The notes: a model not told the origin generated them from the sequence alone. Counted from the stretch's first letter, positions 1 through 9,022 are shown. The stretch: DNA of 64,000 nucleotides from Streptomyces sp. GESEQ-4 (GCF_017948455.1 NZ_JAFFSU010000002.1:186001-250000); one strand, 5' to 3'. Numbers and translations are program-made.

Positions 1-830
1 CCCCCACGCTGCACATGCCCGAGGATCACCGGCCGGGCTTCCTTCCCCAGCCGCTCCTCCAGCTCGATCGACAGCTGACGGGCGATCCCGGCGAAGCGCT
101 CATGGCCGTAGATGTCCTTGCCGCCCTCGTCGAAGGCCATGGAGCCCGGCTTCGGCTTGGCCCCCTCCGCCGCCACGACGATCGCGAACCGCTTCCCGGC
201 CTGGAACCGCTCCCCGACGACCGCGGCCAACTCCTCGATGTCGAAGGGCCGTTCCGGTACGACGATGGCGTGGGCGCCGGCAGCCATGCCGGAGTGCAGT
301 GCGATCCAGCCGGTGTTGCGGCCCATGACCTCGACCACGAGCACACGCTGGTGGGACTCGGCGGTGGTCTTGAGGCGGTCCAGCGCCTCGGTCGCCACGC
401 CCACGGCCGTGTCGAAGCCGAAGGTGACGTCGGTCACCGCGATGTCGTTGTCGATGGTCTTGGGCACGCCCACGATGGGCAGGCCGCTGTCCGACATCAG
501 CCGGGCGGCCTTCAGCGTGCCCTCGCCGCCGATCGGGATGACGGCGTCGAGACCGAGTTCCTCGACATGGCCCTTCGCCCGCTCGACCCCGTCCCTCAGG
601 TGGGACGGCTGGACGCGGGAGGAACCGAGGATCGTGCCGCCACGAGCGAGGATGCCGCCCACCGCGTCGAGGTCGAGCTTGAGGTAGTCGCACTCCAGGA
701 GGCCTTTCCAGCCGTCCCGGAAACCGATGACCTCGTCGCCGTGGTCGGCGACGGCACGGTGCACGACGGACCGGATGACGGCGTTCAGGCCGGGGCAGTC
801 GCCGCCGGACGTGAGGACACCAATGCGCAT
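1..830 (-). CDS. pfkA: 6-phosphofructokinase, 3' end outside window
   Basis: Glycolytic enzyme phosphorylating fructose 6-phosphate in the cytoplasm. The reverse strand opens with MRIGVLTSGGDCPGLNA, the Gly-rich nucleotide-binding start of the PfkA family. It is followed by GGEGTLKAA, the catalytic PKTIDNDI motif (about residues 122-129) and MGRNTGW. The GGEGT form, with GED replaced by GEG near the ATP site, needs checking against PPi-type versus ATP-type enzymes. ATG lies at 828-830. About 276 residues are visible, and the C-terminal fifth runs off the left edge. It lies downstream of gatD on the same strand with a 190-bp gap, so it probably has its own promoter. In S. coelicolor a pfkA paralogue also neighbours murT/gatD (recalled from memory). 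Confidence 0.93.
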   Translation of the reverse strand, partial: MRIGVLTSGGDCPGLNAVIRSVVHRAVADHGDEVIGFRDGWKGLLECDYLKLDLDAVGGILARGGTILGSSRVQPSHLRDGVERAKGHVEELGLDAVIPIGGEGTLKAARLMSDSGLPIVGVPKTIDNDIAVTDVTFGFDTAVGVATEALDRLKTTAESHQRVLVVEVMGRNTGWIALHSGMAAGAHAIVVPERPFDIEELAAVVGERFQAGKRFAIVVAAEGAKPKPGSMAFDEGGKDIYGHERFAGIARQLSIELEERLGKEARPVILGHVQRG

Positions 831-1020
831 AGCCCGAAATACCTTCTCAACGTGGGCCGGGGACCGGACCACGTTGTCCGGTTCGATCCCCGCCACCCTA
901 GCGGGAGGAAGGGGCGGGGCCGAATGGTGCGTCCGCCTGCTGGACGACCCCGCTCACCTGTGCGGACACAGCGTCAGACGGGCCGGTAAAGCCTGGCTGG
1001 AGCCCAGGTGTACAGGCAGC

Positions 1021-1749
1021 TCAGGCAGGCTGCTGAGCCGCCGCGATGCGCTCGCCGCGCAGCGCCTCGTACCACCGGTCGTCGGTCGGCGGCAGCGCGT
1101 TCACGTCGAGCGCCAGCTTCAGCAGCAGGTCGGCGATGAGCGGGTTCCGGGCCAGCACCGGGCCGTGCATGTACGTACCGAACACCGTGTCGTTGTACGC
1201 GCCCTCCGTGCCGTCTCCCGTGCCGTTGCCCTTGCCGAGCTTCACCTGGGCGAGAGGGCGGGCGGTGGGGCCGAGGTGGGTGACGCCCTGGTGGTTCTCG
1301 AAGCCGGTCAGCGGCGGCAGCCCGAGGCGCGGGTCGATGTCCCCGAGCACGTCGCCGACGCACCGCTCACCCTCACCGCGCACGGACACCACGTCCAGCA
1401 GCCCCAGACCGGGCTCGCGCTGGCCGAGGTCGTTGATGAACTCGTGGCCGAGGATCTGGTAGCCCGCGCACACCGAGAACACGATCGCGCCGTTGCCGAC
1501 GGCGCGCTGCAGTCCGCCGTCCCGCCGCAGCCGCTCGGCCGCGAGCCGCTGCGGGCGGTCCTCGCCGCCGCCGATCAGGTAGATGTCGCCGGACGTCGGG
1601 ATCGGCTGGTCGCTGCGGACGTCCAGGCGGGCCACGTCGAGGCCGCGCTGCCGGGCCCGGCGCTCCACGACCAGGACGTTGCCCTGGTCGCCGTATGTGC
1701 TGAGCAGGTCGGGATAGATCCAGACGACCCGCAGGCTGTTGTCGCTCAC
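1021..1749 (-). CDS. gatD: Lipid II isoglutaminyl synthase, glutaminase subunit GatD
   Basis: This 242-residue class-I-like glutamine amidotransferase of the CobB/CobQ type releases ammonia from glutamine. The ammonia goes to MurT, which amidates the D-Glu of the lipid II stem peptide. The nucleophile Cys94 sits in FSVCAGYQILG, and the catalytic His lies in TYMHGPVLARNP near residue 190. Length and motifs match GatD. It starts 16 bp after the murT stop, so the two subunits are almost certainly co-transcribed and made together. Amidated stem peptides are typical of actinobacterial walls. The assignment rests on the motifs and on the pairing with murT. Confidence 0.93.
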   Translation of the reverse strand: MSDNSLRVVWIYPDLLSTYGDQGNVLVVERRARQRGLDVARLDVRSDQPIPTSGDIYLIGGGEDRPQRLAAERLRRDGGLQRAVGNGAIVFSVCAGYQILGHEFINDLGQREPGLGLLDVVSVRGEGERCVGDVLGDIDPRLGLPPLTGFENHQGVTHLGPTARPLAQVKLGKGNGTGDGTEGAYNDTVFGTYMHGPVLARNPLIADLLLKLALDVNALPPTDDRWYEALRGERIAAAQQPA

Positions 1750-1765
1750 AAAAGTCCCCTGTGTG

Positions 1766-3004
1766 TCAGTTGCCGACGCGGCGGCGCAGGTCCTGGAAGG
1801 CGGTGTAGTTGGCGATGACCTCGATCCGGCCGGGCGGGCTCATCTGCACGGCCTGGTCGAGGTTCTCGCAGACCTGGAAGTGCTGGTTCGCGACCTCCAG
1901 CCGGACCGCGAGGTCCAGCCTGCGGTCGCCGATGACGCAGATCGGGTGCCCGGTCAGCCGCGTGTAGTCCACGTCCCACAGCCAGGAGGTGTCGGTGCCG
2001 TCGGCGCCGCGAGCGTTCACGGAGAGGATCACCGGGGTGGGCGGCGGGTCGATGAGGGAGAACGTCTCGAGCCAGCCGGCCGGGTTCTTCGCGAGCAGCA
2101 GCCGCAGATCGCGCTCCATGAACTGCACCACGTCATAGCGCCCGGCCACGGCCTGCACCTGGTACATCCGCTCCAGCGCGACCTGCGGCGGCACCCCGAA
2201 CACGGCGGCGACGGCTGCCGACGAGGCGGCGTTGGCCTTGTTGGCGCGGCCCGGCAGCTGAAGGTGAATGGGCCAGGCAGAGCCGTGCGGGTCGAGGACG
2301 TGGTCGCCCGAGAGTGCCCAGCTGGGCGTGGGCCGCCGGAAACCGCACTCACTGCAGAACCAGTCGTCGCCCGGGCGCTGCATCACGCCACCGCAGGACG
2401 GGCAGGACCAGGCGTCGTCCTTCCACATCTGACCGGCGGCGACCCAGATCACGTTGGGGGAGGAGGAGGCGGCCCACACCACGAGCGGGTCGTCGGCGTT
2501 GGCGACGACCACGGCCTTGGAGCCCGCGAGTCCCTCCCGCCAGTTCTCGGCGAGCATCCGGGTCTCGGCGGCGCGGTCGAGCTGGTCGCGGGAGAGGTTG
2601 AGCAGGGCGATGCACTTCGGATCGGTGTCCCGGGCGACCCCGGCGAGGTACTTCTCGTCGACCTCGATCACGCCGTACCGCGCCTCGGACCCACCGGCCA
2701 GCGCGGAGGTGATACCGGCGGGCATGTTGGCACCGAGCGCGTTCGAGACGACCGGGCCCGCGGCGCGCAGGGCCTCGGCGATCAGCCGGGTCGTCGTGGT
2801 CTTTCCGTTGGTCGCCGACACCAGGATCACGTCCAGGTTCTGGGCGAGCCGGGCGAGGAGGTCGGGGTCGAGCTTGAGTGCCACGCGGCCGCCGATCACC
2901 GAACCGCTCCCGCGCCCCGCGGCACGCGATGCCGCCGCGACCGCCTTGCCCGCGGTCACGGCGAGCTTGGCCCGCGGCGTGAGCGGGTCCGAGTTGCCTG
3001 ACAT
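1766..3004 (-). CDS. murT: Lipid II isoglutaminyl synthase, Mur-ligase subunit MurT
   Basis: This 412-residue Mur-ligase-like protein activates the alpha-carboxyl of D-Glu in lipid II with ATP, for amidation using ammonia from GatD. The P-loop is SATNGKTTTTRL near residues 63-74. A Cys4 zinc ribbon (CPSCGG ... CSECGF, about residues 182-203) interrupts the central domain, as known in MurT. The C-terminal DUF1727 region follows. The start at 3002-3004 is preceded by AAGGAGG at 11-nt spacing. It is the first gene of the murT-gatD pair and is divergent from def, with 111 bp between the starts. Confidence 0.93.
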   Translation of the reverse strand: MSGNSDPLTPRAKLAVTAGKAVAAASRAAGRGSGSVIGGRVALKLDPDLLARLAQNLDVILVSATNGKTTTTRLIAEALRAAGPVVSNALGANMPAGITSALAGGSEARYGVIEVDEKYLAGVARDTDPKCIALLNLSRDQLDRAAETRMLAENWREGLAGSKAVVVANADDPLVVWAASSSPNVIWVAAGQMWKDDAWSCPSCGGVMQRPGDDWFCSECGFRRPTPSWALSGDHVLDPHGSAWPIHLQLPGRANKANAASSAAVAAVFGVPPQVALERMYQVQAVAGRYDVVQFMERDLRLLLAKNPAGWLETFSLIDPPPTPVILSVNARGADGTDTSWLWDVDYTRLTGHPICVIGDRRLDLAVRLEVANQHFQVCENLDQAVQMSPPGRIEVIANYTAFQDLRRRVGN

Positions 3005-3115
3005 CAGTTCCCGATCCTCCTTGCGTACGCGCCGCGCCTCTGCCTGACGGCAACGTGGTGGTGGTCAGCCTATCGAGATCCATTCGCACTCCCGAATCGC
3101 CGTACCCTTGCGGCC

Positions 3116-3670
3116 ATGCGAAACGGCTCCATTCCGGGCGCGCACGGGCGCGTCCGGCCCCTCACCCTGCATGGCGCTCCGCTGCTGCGTGAGCGGTGCC
3201 GCGAGGTGACCGACTTCGGCCCGGCCCTTACGGCCCTCGTCGAAGACCTGTTCGCCACGATGTACGCGGCACAGGGAGTCGGCCTGGCAGCGAATCAGAT
3301 CGGCGAGCCCTTGCGGGTGTTCGTCTACGACTGCCCCGACGACGAGGACGTACGGCATCTGGGCCACGTCGTGAACCCGCGGCTGGTGGAGGCGGACGGC
3401 GTGGTGATCCGCGGTCCCGAGGGCTGCCTCTCCCTACCGGGCCTGGAGGCGGGCACGGAACGGTACGACCACGCGGTGGTCGAGGGCTTCACGGTGACAG
3501 GAGAGCCGATCACGGTTCACGGCACGGGTTTCTTCGCACGCTGCCTGCAGCACGAGTACGACCACCTGGAAGGCAAGGTCTACGCGGACCACTTGACGGG
3601 CTGGCGCTACAGGCGACTGATGCGACAGGCAACGCGAGCTTCTTGGGGTAGGGCGACTGGTCCGACTTAA
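3116..3670 (+). CDS. def: Peptide deformylase
   Basis: This 184-residue metalloenzyme removes the N-formyl group from nascent proteins. All three family motifs are present: GVGLAANQIG (motif 1), EGCLSLPG with the metal-binding Cys (motif 2), and QHEYDHLEG with the two metal-binding His and the catalytic Glu (motif 3). The stop codon TAA is the first part of a dispersed 29-bp repeat that follows immediately. Streptomyces usually carry several def paralogues, so this one need not be the essential copy. It is monocistronic, with a convergent tetR downstream. Confidence 0.93.
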   Translation: MRNGSIPGAHGRVRPLTLHGAPLLRERCREVTDFGPALTALVEDLFATMYAAQGVGLAANQIGEPLRVFVYDCPDDEDVRHLGHVVNPRLVEADGVVIRGPEGCLSLPGLEAGTERYDHAVVEGFTVTGEPITVHGTGFFARCLQHEYDHLEGKVYADHLTGWRYRRLMRQATRASWGRATGPT

Positions 3671-3697
3671 GGGGCGCGGGGAACTGCGCGACCAGCC
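3669..3697 (-). repeat. Dispersed 29-bp repeat, copy A, at the def stop codon
   Basis: The reverse strand contains the core GGTCGCGCAGTTCCCCGCGC. Three further copies lie at 5785, 12551 and 18588. Read in the direction of def, the repeat begins with the TAA stop itself. The imperfect palindrome CGCG...CGCG could form a hairpin at the mRNA 3' end. Confidence 0.85.
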
Positions 3698-3725
3698 CCC
3701 ACAACCCGCAGACGGCACACAACCG

Positions 3726-4367
3726 TCAGAACCCAGGACCCCCCACTTTGTCCCCGGCCGCAGCCAACCGCCCCCACAACAGGTCGGCCAGACTCCGCAC
3801 CAACTCAGCCCGAGAACAAGGCCGTTCCCCCAGCCACCAATCCCCGGCCGCGTGCATCATCCCGACGATCCCATGCCCCCACACCCGAGCCAGCTGCTGG
3901 CTCCCCGGCCCGAGATGCAGCCGGTCCTCGATGACCTGGGCCAACTCCTCGCCCATCCGCCGAAGCAGCGGCCCCGCCTGAACGCCGACATCGAACCCGT
4001 GGTCACTGGTCGACCCCTCGGACGGATGCATCAGGAACCGGTACACCTGAGGACGCGCCTCGATCGCCGCGAGATACGTGTCGAGCGTGGCCTCGACCCG
4101 CTCCCGCCGGTCCGCAGGGGCGTCCAGCGCGGCCCGCAGGGAATCCAGCAGGGCGTCGGTGTGACGCTTGGCAAGGGCCGCGTAAAGTCCGCCCTTGTCA
4201 CCGAAGTGCCGGTAGAGGATCGGCTTCGTGATGCCCGCCTCCGCCGCGATCGCATTCATCGAGGCCTGCGGGCCGTCGCGCAGCACCACTCTGTCCGCGG
4301 CCTCCAGCAGCTCACGCCGACGGCGGTCGGCGGAGCGCTGCTGATCGGTCCGCTGTGTGGTGTCCAT
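3726..4367 (-). CDS. TetR-family transcriptional regulator
   Basis: This 213-residue one-component repressor has an N-terminal helix-turn-helix (ITKPILYRHFGDKGGLYAAL, about residues 42-61) and a C-terminal ligand domain. The start at 4365-4367 was chosen because AGGGGGAG precedes it by 6 nt; an in-frame ATG 45 bp upstream lacks this. It is divergent from the acyl-CoA dehydrogenase at 4533, and the 165-bp spacer holds two inverted repeats, the usual layout of a TetR repressor controlling its neighbour and itself. A fatty-acyl-CoA ligand is a reasonable inference from that neighbour, but it is not shown by the sequence. Confidence 0.88.
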   Translation of the reverse strand: MDTTQRTDQQRSADRRRRELLEAADRVVLRDGPQASMNAIAAEAGITKPILYRHFGDKGGLYAALAKRHTDALLDSLRAALDAPADRRERVEATLDTYLAAIEARPQVYRFLMHPSEGSTSDHGFDVGVQAGPLLRRMGEELAQVIEDRLHLGPGSQQLARVWGHGIVGMMHAAGDWWLGERPCSRAELVRSLADLLWGRLAAAGDKVGGPGF

Positions 4368-4467
4368 GTGATCTCCCCCTGCTCGATCGGTGACGCCTGC
4401 GCAAACTAACACTCATTACGCTCCTGACATCGAACGGGCTGCCGAGCCGTCAGGAGTTGACTTTTCC

Positions 4468-4504
4468 TACCGGTCGGTAACAGACTTCGGTTACCGCAAG
4501 TAAC
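4468..4504. promoter_or_regulatory. Two inverted repeats between tetR and acyl-CoA dehydrogenase
   Basis: TACCGGTCGGTA (4468-4479) has perfect 5-bp arms around GT. GTTACCGCAAGTAAC (4490-4504) has perfect 5-bp arms around 5 bp. Their centres are about 23 bp apart, near two helical turns, and they lie 29-65 bp before the dehydrogenase start. They are likely operators of the divergent TetR protein. Confidence 0.55.
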
Positions 4505-4532
4505 AAGATAGTGCGCCACTGCTGGAGGGGAC

Positions 4533-5762
4533 ATGGCCGAGTTCACCATGGAGCTCAACGACGAACAGAAGGAGGTCCGGGACTGGCTGCACGGTTTCGC
4601 CGCCGACGTCATCCGTCCCGCCGCCGCCGAATGGGACGAGCGTGAGGAGACTCCCTGGCCTGTCATCCAGGAGGCCGCCAAGGTCGGCATCTATTCCCTG
4701 GACTTCTACGCCCAGCAGTATTTCGACCCCACCGGCCTCGGCATCCCCATGGCCATGGAGGAACTGTTCTGGGGGGACGCGGGCATCGCCCTGTCCATCG
4801 TCGGCACGGGCCTCGCCGCCGTCGGCGTCCTCGCCAACGGCACCGAGGAACAGATCGGCACCTGGATTCCCCAGATGTACGGCGATGCCAACGATGTCAA
4901 GGTCGCCGCGTTCTGCTCCTCCGAGCCCGACGCCGGCTCCGATGTGGCCTCCATGCGGACGCGTGCCGTGTACGACGAGGCCAAGGACGAATGGGTGCTC
5001 AACGGTACGAAGACCTGGGCGACCAACGGCGGCATCGCCAACGTCCATGTCGTCGTCGCCGTCGTCGACCCGGACCTCGGCTCCAAGGGGCACGCCTCCT
5101 TCATCGTCCCGCCGAACACTCCTGGCCTGTCCCAGGGCCAGAAGTTCAAGAAGCACGGCATCCGCGCCTCGCACACCGCCGAGGTCGTGCTGGACAACGT
5201 GCGGGTTCCCGGCTCCTGCCTGCTGGGTGGCAAGGAGAAGCTGGACGAGCGGCTCGCCCGGGCTCGGGAGAGGGCGAAGGCGTCCGGTGGTGAGCGGGTG
5301 AAGAACGCGGCGATGGCGACGTTCGAGGCTTCGCGGCCGGCGGTGGGTGCGATGGCGGTGGGCACCGCTCGGGCCGCGTACGAGGTGGCCCTCGACTACG
5401 CCATGACGCGCGAGCAGTTCGGGCGCCCGATCATCGACAACCAGGGTGTCGCCTTCGAGATCGCGGACATGCGGACGTCCATCGACGCGGCCCGTCTGCT
5501 GGTGTGGCGCGCGTCCTGGATGGCGGTCAACGGGAAGCCGTTCACGGCGGCCGAGGGCTCGATGTCGAAGCTGTTCGCGAGCGAGACGGCGAAGAAGGTG
5601 ACCGCGCAGGCGATCCAGATCCTGGGCGGGAACGGGTACACGCGGGAGTATCCGGTGGAGCGGATGCATCGCGATGCGGCGATCTACACGATCTTCGAGG
5701 GGACCAGTGAGATCCAGCGGCTGGTGATTGCTCGGACGCTCTCGGGGATGTCCATTCGGTAG
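4533..5762 (+). CDS. Acyl-CoA dehydrogenase
   Basis: This 409-residue flavoenzyme introduces the alpha,beta double bond into acyl-CoA. N-terminal, middle and C-terminal ACAD domains are in order: [10 protein letters not shown] (FAD/acyl binding, about 130-139), a beta-domain with TKTWATNGG, and the C-terminal helices ending in [13 protein letters not shown], where Glu389 is the expected catalytic base. A short insert with charged helices (about residues 235-255) precedes the C-terminal domain. It starts with ATG after GGAGGGG. Control by the divergent TetR is likely. Chain-length specificity cannot be read from the sequence. Confidence 0.92.
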   Translation: MAEFTMELNDEQKEVRDWLHGFAADVIRPAAAEWDEREETPWPVIQEAAKVGIYSLDFYAQQYFDPTGLGIPMAMEELFWGDAGIALSIVGTGLAAVGVLANGTEEQIGTWIPQMYGDANDVKVAAFCSSEPDAGSDVASMRTRAVYDEAKDEWVLNGTKTWATNGGIANVHVVVAVVDPDLGSKGHASFIVPPNTPGLSQGQKFKKHGIRASHTAEVVLDNVRVPGSCLLGGKEKLDERLARARERAKASGGERVKNAAMATFEASRPAVGAMAVGTARAAYEVALDYAMTREQFGRPIIDNQGVAFEIADMRTSIDAARLLVWRASWMAVNGKPFTAAEGSMSKLFASETAKKVTAQAIQILGGNGYTREYPVERMHRDAAIYTIFEGTSEIQRLVIARTLSGMSIR

Positions 5763-5784
5763 TGCGCGGGCTGCGGGTTGTGGG

Positions 5785-5813
5785 GGCTGGTCGCGCAGTT
5801 CCCCGCGCCCCTT
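5785..5813 (+). repeat. Dispersed 29-bp repeat, copy B
   Basis: Contains GGTCGCGCAGTTCCCCGCGC. It sits between the convergent ends of the acyl-CoA dehydrogenase and the cupin gene, 6 bp beyond the cupin stop codon when read on the minus strand. Confidence 0.85.
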
Positions 5814-5819
5814 CGAGCG

Positions 5820-6341
5820 CTACCTGTGCCGGAGTGGAGTTAGTTGCTGGATGTCGTATCTGGCGCGCAACTCCTCGATCGCTGTGTGATCCGGCGGACC
5901 CCCGTTGCCCAGGATTTCCAGCAACTCCTCGAAGTAGCGCTCGTGATCCGGCGGTGGGCTGGCCTGGAAGAACATCTTGGCCGGGTTGTCCGTTGGATTT
6001 GCGAACGCATGAGGGCAGCCGGGTGGGACGACGATGAGCGTGCCCGGGGTCGCGCGTACGACCCTGTTGCCCGAACTCGACTCCCACTTCTGCCAGTTGT
6101 CGGGGGTACGGATCCGCGGCTCGAAGGCGAGTACGTCCAGCTCGCCTTCCAGGACGTAGAACAACTCCTCGCTGCGCGTGTGCACATGGGCGCCGACGTC
6201 GAAGCCCGGAGGGACGAGGACCTCGAAGGTGGAGGCCGTCCGGGAGTGCGTGCCGGTGACCTTGAAGGTCACGTGCTGGGCCGGTGTCTGGACGACCCGG
6301 CCGTGGCCCGGTGGTACGAGGAGCCCCTCCGTCGTCGTCAT
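5820..6341 (-). CDS. momA: Cupin quinone-forming monooxygenase, MomA-like
   Basis: This 173-residue single cupin barrel has metal motifs GAHVHTRSEELFYVLEGELDVL (two His and a Glu, from about residue 50) and PPGCPHAF (third His, about residue 108). It is the last gene of the rppA-CYP158A-momA operon and starts 7 bp after the P450 stop, so translation is probably coupled. MomA-type cupins next to rppA are known to oxidise 1,3,6,8-tetrahydroxynaphthalene to flaviolin. The symbol is inferred from this context together with the cupin fold. A copy of the dispersed repeat follows the stop. Confidence 0.82.
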   Translation of the reverse strand: MTTTEGLLVPPGHGRVVQTPAQHVTFKVTGTHSRTASTFEVLVPPGFDVGAHVHTRSEELFYVLEGELDVLAFEPRIRTPDNWQKWESSSGNRVVRATPGTLIVVPPGCPHAFANPTDNPAKMFFQASPPPDHERYFEELLEILGNGGPPDHTAIEELRARYDIQQLTPLRHR

Positions 6342-6348
6342 CGGCGTC

Positions 6349-7563
6349 TCACCACGTGACCGGCAGGGCCTCGGGCCCGCGGATCAACGCGCCCTTCTTG
6401 AAGGGCACTTCCCGGGGCGGCACGGCGAGCTTCAGTCCCGGCACCCGGTCGAGGAGCGCGTCGACGAGGAGCTCGGACTCCAGCCGGGCCAGCATGCCGC
6501 CGGGGCAGTAGTGCGGGCCGAAGCCGAAGGAGACGTGGGGGTTGGGGTTGCGAGAGAAGTCGATCATCTCGGGTTGCGGGAAGACGTCCGGGTCGCGGTT
6601 GGCGGCGAGGTACGACACGTAGATCGCGTCGCCCGCCCGGATCCGTACGCCCTTGATGCCGACGTCCTCCATCGCGATCCGGGACAGCCCGACGGCGTTG
6701 CGGTGCGGGATGTAGCGCAGCAGCTCGTCGATGGCCTGGGGGCGGATCTCCGGCTCGGCGCGCAGCCGTGCGGTGAGGTCGGGGCGGGTCAGCAGGATGT
6801 AGAACATCTGCCCGCTGTTGTTGGTGACCGCCTCGCCGCCGATCTGGAGGAGCACCGCGAGTCCGACGGCCTCCTCCAGCGTCACCTCGCCCTTGCCGAC
6901 GGCCGCGCCGAGCAGTGAGGTGACGTCCTCGCCGGTGCTGCCCTCGCGCATGCCGATGAGGTCGGCGAAGTAGGCGCCCATCTCGTTCTTGGCCTTCTCG
7001 CTGACGTCGGCGCCGTGCGAGGAGGACAGGATGAGCTGGGTCCAGGTGTGCATGCCGTGCCGGTCGGCGGCCGGGACGCCCATCAGCTCGCAGATCACGG
7101 CGATGGGGAAGGGGCTGAGGACGGTTGCGGTCAGGTCGGCCGGCGGGCCGTCCTGGAGGAGTTCGTCGACCAGTTCGTCCAGCATGCGGCGGGACTTCTC
7201 CCGTACCCGCTCCACGCCCTTCGCGGTGAACGCGGCCGCCACCGAGCGGCGCAGCCGGGTGTGGTCCGGCGGGTCCAGGAAGCCGACCGCGCCGCGGGCC
7301 GGGATGAAGTGCGGGGCGAGCCGGGTGACCTGCCGGTCCATGACGGCCTCGCGGCTGAACCGGGGGTCGTTGGTCACCATGCGTACGTCGTCGTAGCGGG
7401 TGACCAGCCACGCCCAGCCCTCGCCGTTGGGCAGCTGGATCCGGGTGACCGGGCCCTCGTCCATCAGCTGGCCGAGGATCGGGTCGAAGTCCACGCCCGA
7501 CAGGTCGAGCGCCGGCCAGTGCCGGACGGGGGGAAGGGTTTCGGTGATCGTCTCTTCGGTCAT
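6349..7563 (-). CDS. Cytochrome P450 CYP158A-type, flaviolin oligomerising
   Basis: This 404-residue bacterial class I P450 has I-helix GGEAVTNNSG (242-251), ExxR as E280-LL-R283, and the heme-ligand loop FGFGPHYCPGG with Cys353. CYP158A enzymes couple flaviolin into dimers and trimers that form brown, UV-protective pigment. The start at 7561-7563 was chosen because it lies 14 bp after the rppA stop, although the frame stays open far upstream inside rppA. Ferredoxin and ferredoxin reductase are not encoded nearby. Strong family similarity is judged by eye. Which CYP158A subgroup it belongs to is not certain. Confidence 0.9.
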   Translation of the reverse strand: MTEETITETLPPVRHWPALDLSGVDFDPILGQLMDEGPVTRIQLPNGEGWAWLVTRYDDVRMVTNDPRFSREAVMDRQVTRLAPHFIPARGAVGFLDPPDHTRLRRSVAAAFTAKGVERVREKSRRMLDELVDELLQDGPPADLTATVLSPFPIAVICELMGVPAADRHGMHTWTQLILSSSHGADVSEKAKNEMGAYFADLIGMREGSTGEDVTSLLGAAVGKGEVTLEEAVGLAVLLQIGGEAVTNNSGQMFYILLTRPDLTARLRAEPEIRPQAIDELLRYIPHRNAVGLSRIAMEDVGIKGVRIRAGDAIYVSYLAANRDPDVFPQPEMIDFSRNPNPHVSFGFGPHYCPGGMLARLESELLVDALLDRVPGLKLAVPPREVPFKKGALIRGPEALPVTW

Positions 7564-7577
7564 CTCACGTCGTCTCG

Positions 7578-8627
7578 TCAGTTGCGGTGCCAGCGGCCCA
7601 GGGCCATCTCGGCGGTGATACCGGGACCGAACCCGGCGAGGAGCCCGCGCGCCTTGTGCTCGGCGCCGCCCTCCTCGAACAGCCGGCGCAGCGCGTCCAG
7701 GACGACGGCGCTCGCGATGTTGCCGTACTCGGTGAGTGTCGACCGGCTGAACCGGAACGCGTGCGGGTCGACCTGCAGGAACTTGCTGAGGTCGTCGAGT
7801 ATTCGGGGCCCGCCCGCATGGACTATGTAGAAGTCCAGGTCGGCGGCGTCCCAGCCGTGCAGGCCCGCGAGGTCCTGGAGCGCCGGGGCGAGCGGCTCCA
7901 TGGTGGCCGGCACCCGCTTGTCCAGCAGGAAGTGGAATCCGGTGGCCCGGACGTCGTACATGATCCACTCTTCGGTCTTGGGGATCAGGTACGAGCCGTT
8001 GCGCTCCAGCGTGATGCCCTCGCCGCCGCGCCCGCGGACCGCCGCTGCGGCGATGCCGTCGCCGAACAGACCGTTGGACAGCAGCGAGCCGACGCCGATG
8101 TCCGTGGGCTGGTAGCACAGCGAGCAGAACTCGCAGGCCACGATGAGCGCGTTGGCCTCGGGGTAGGCCGTGCAGAAGTCGTGCGCCCGGTTGATCGCCG
8201 CCCCGCCGGCCGCGCAGCCCAGCTGGGCTATGGGGAGCTGGCGGGTGGTGCTGTCGAAGTCCATCTCGTTGATCAGCCAGGCCGTGAGCGAGGGCATCAT
8301 GAAGCCCGTGCACGACACATAGATGATCACGTCGATGTCGGTGGTGAGCAGCTCCGCGTCGTCGAGCGCCCGCTGTATGACCGCCGGGACCCGGGCCTTC
8401 GCCTCGGCCTCGTAGATCTTGTTCCGCTCCTCGAAGCCGGGGTGCTTCAGGGTCTCCTCGATCGGCTGCACGATGTGCCGGGTGCGTACGCCGGTGTTCT
8501 CGATCAGCCGGAGGGCCAGCGGCAGTTGGGGGTGGTCGGAGTGGCGGGAGCGAGCCAGCTCCAGCGTCTCCTCCATCGTGATCACGTGCTCTGGAACGGA
8601 CACCGAGGGTCTGCACAAAGTCGCCAT
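7578..8627 (-). CDS. rppA: Type III polyketide synthase, 1,3,6,8-tetrahydroxynaphthalene synthase
   Basis: This 349-residue homodimeric chalcone-synthase-fold enzyme condenses five malonyl-CoA into THN. The complete triad is at canonical positions: Cys138 (LGCAAGG), His270 (IVHAGG) and Asn303 (YGNIAS). Cys106, characteristic of bacterial THN synthase, is present in VSCTGF. The start at 8625-8627 (MATLCRPSVSVP) reproduces the known RppA N-terminus and these residue numbers. First gene of the rppA-P450-cupin operon, and the 133 bp upstream should carry its promoter. Confidence 0.95.
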   Translation of the reverse strand: MATLCRPSVSVPEHVITMEETLELARSRHSDHPQLPLALRLIENTGVRTRHIVQPIEETLKHPGFEERNKIYEAEAKARVPAVIQRALDDAELLTTDIDVIIYVSCTGFMMPSLTAWLINEMDFDSTTRQLPIAQLGCAAGGAAINRAHDFCTAYPEANALIVACEFCSLCYQPTDIGVGSLLSNGLFGDGIAAAAVRGRGGEGITLERNGSYLIPKTEEWIMYDVRATGFHFLLDKRVPATMEPLAPALQDLAGLHGWDAADLDFYIVHAGGPRILDDLSKFLQVDPHAFRFSRSTLTEYGNIASAVVLDALRRLFEEGGAEHKARGLLAGFGPGITAEMALGRWHRN

Positions 8628-8760
8628 GAACCGTGCCTGCTTTCGCCTTCCGGAAGGCCTGCGCCCCCCGGTCAGAAGGTTGTGCATTCACGATCACCCG
8701 ACGGGGCGACTATCTCGCGCCGGACTACTCCAAATTGGGGATCACTGGAATTGCCTAGCG

Positions 8761-8997
8761 CTACGGCGTGCCCCCGCTGCTGTGCGCGATACAGGCGACA
8801 TCGATACGATCGGCCAGCTTGGCCAGCTCGATCGTCAGAGCCGCCACCGTGTCCTCGTCCAGTTCCTCCTGCCCGGCCTCGACGAGGTGCAGCCATCGCG
8901 CACCCACCGTCCGCAACAACTTGCTGACGTCGGCGGCAGCCACCTGCAGGGTCCCGCGGTCGTCGACGATCAGAGGCAGAGTCACTTCGCGGTTCAC
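8761..8997 (-). CDS. Small conserved Streptomyces protein, DUF6213-like
   Basis: A 78-residue soluble protein with no signal peptide. GTG at 8995-8997 begins VNREVTLPLIVDDRG. The rest is a predicted helical body rich in Leu/Ala/Glu (ADVSKLLRTVGARWLHLVEAG). The frame extends further upstream but overlaps the dehydrogenase stop, so the inner GTG is preferred. No clear Shine-Dalgarno is visible, so a leaderless or coupled start is possible. I recall similar proteins beside rppA loci annotated DUF6213. Function unknown. Confidence 0.6.
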   Translation of the reverse strand: MNREVTLPLIVDDRGTLQVAAADVSKLLRTVGARWLHLVEAGQEELDEDTVAALTIELAKLADRIDVACIAHSSGGTP

Positions 8998-9022
8998 AAA
9001 GGGGATCGTAGCCGCGGAACCC

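Noticed and set aside
15..989. Plus-strand 324-codon frame at the left edge
   Set aside because: Antisense shadow of pfkA, which has intact family motifs.
6349..8697. A 782-codon frame that would fuse rppA and the P450
   Set aside because: The upstream half is an out-of-frame shadow of rppA. The P450 starts at 7563 with family-typical N-terminus.
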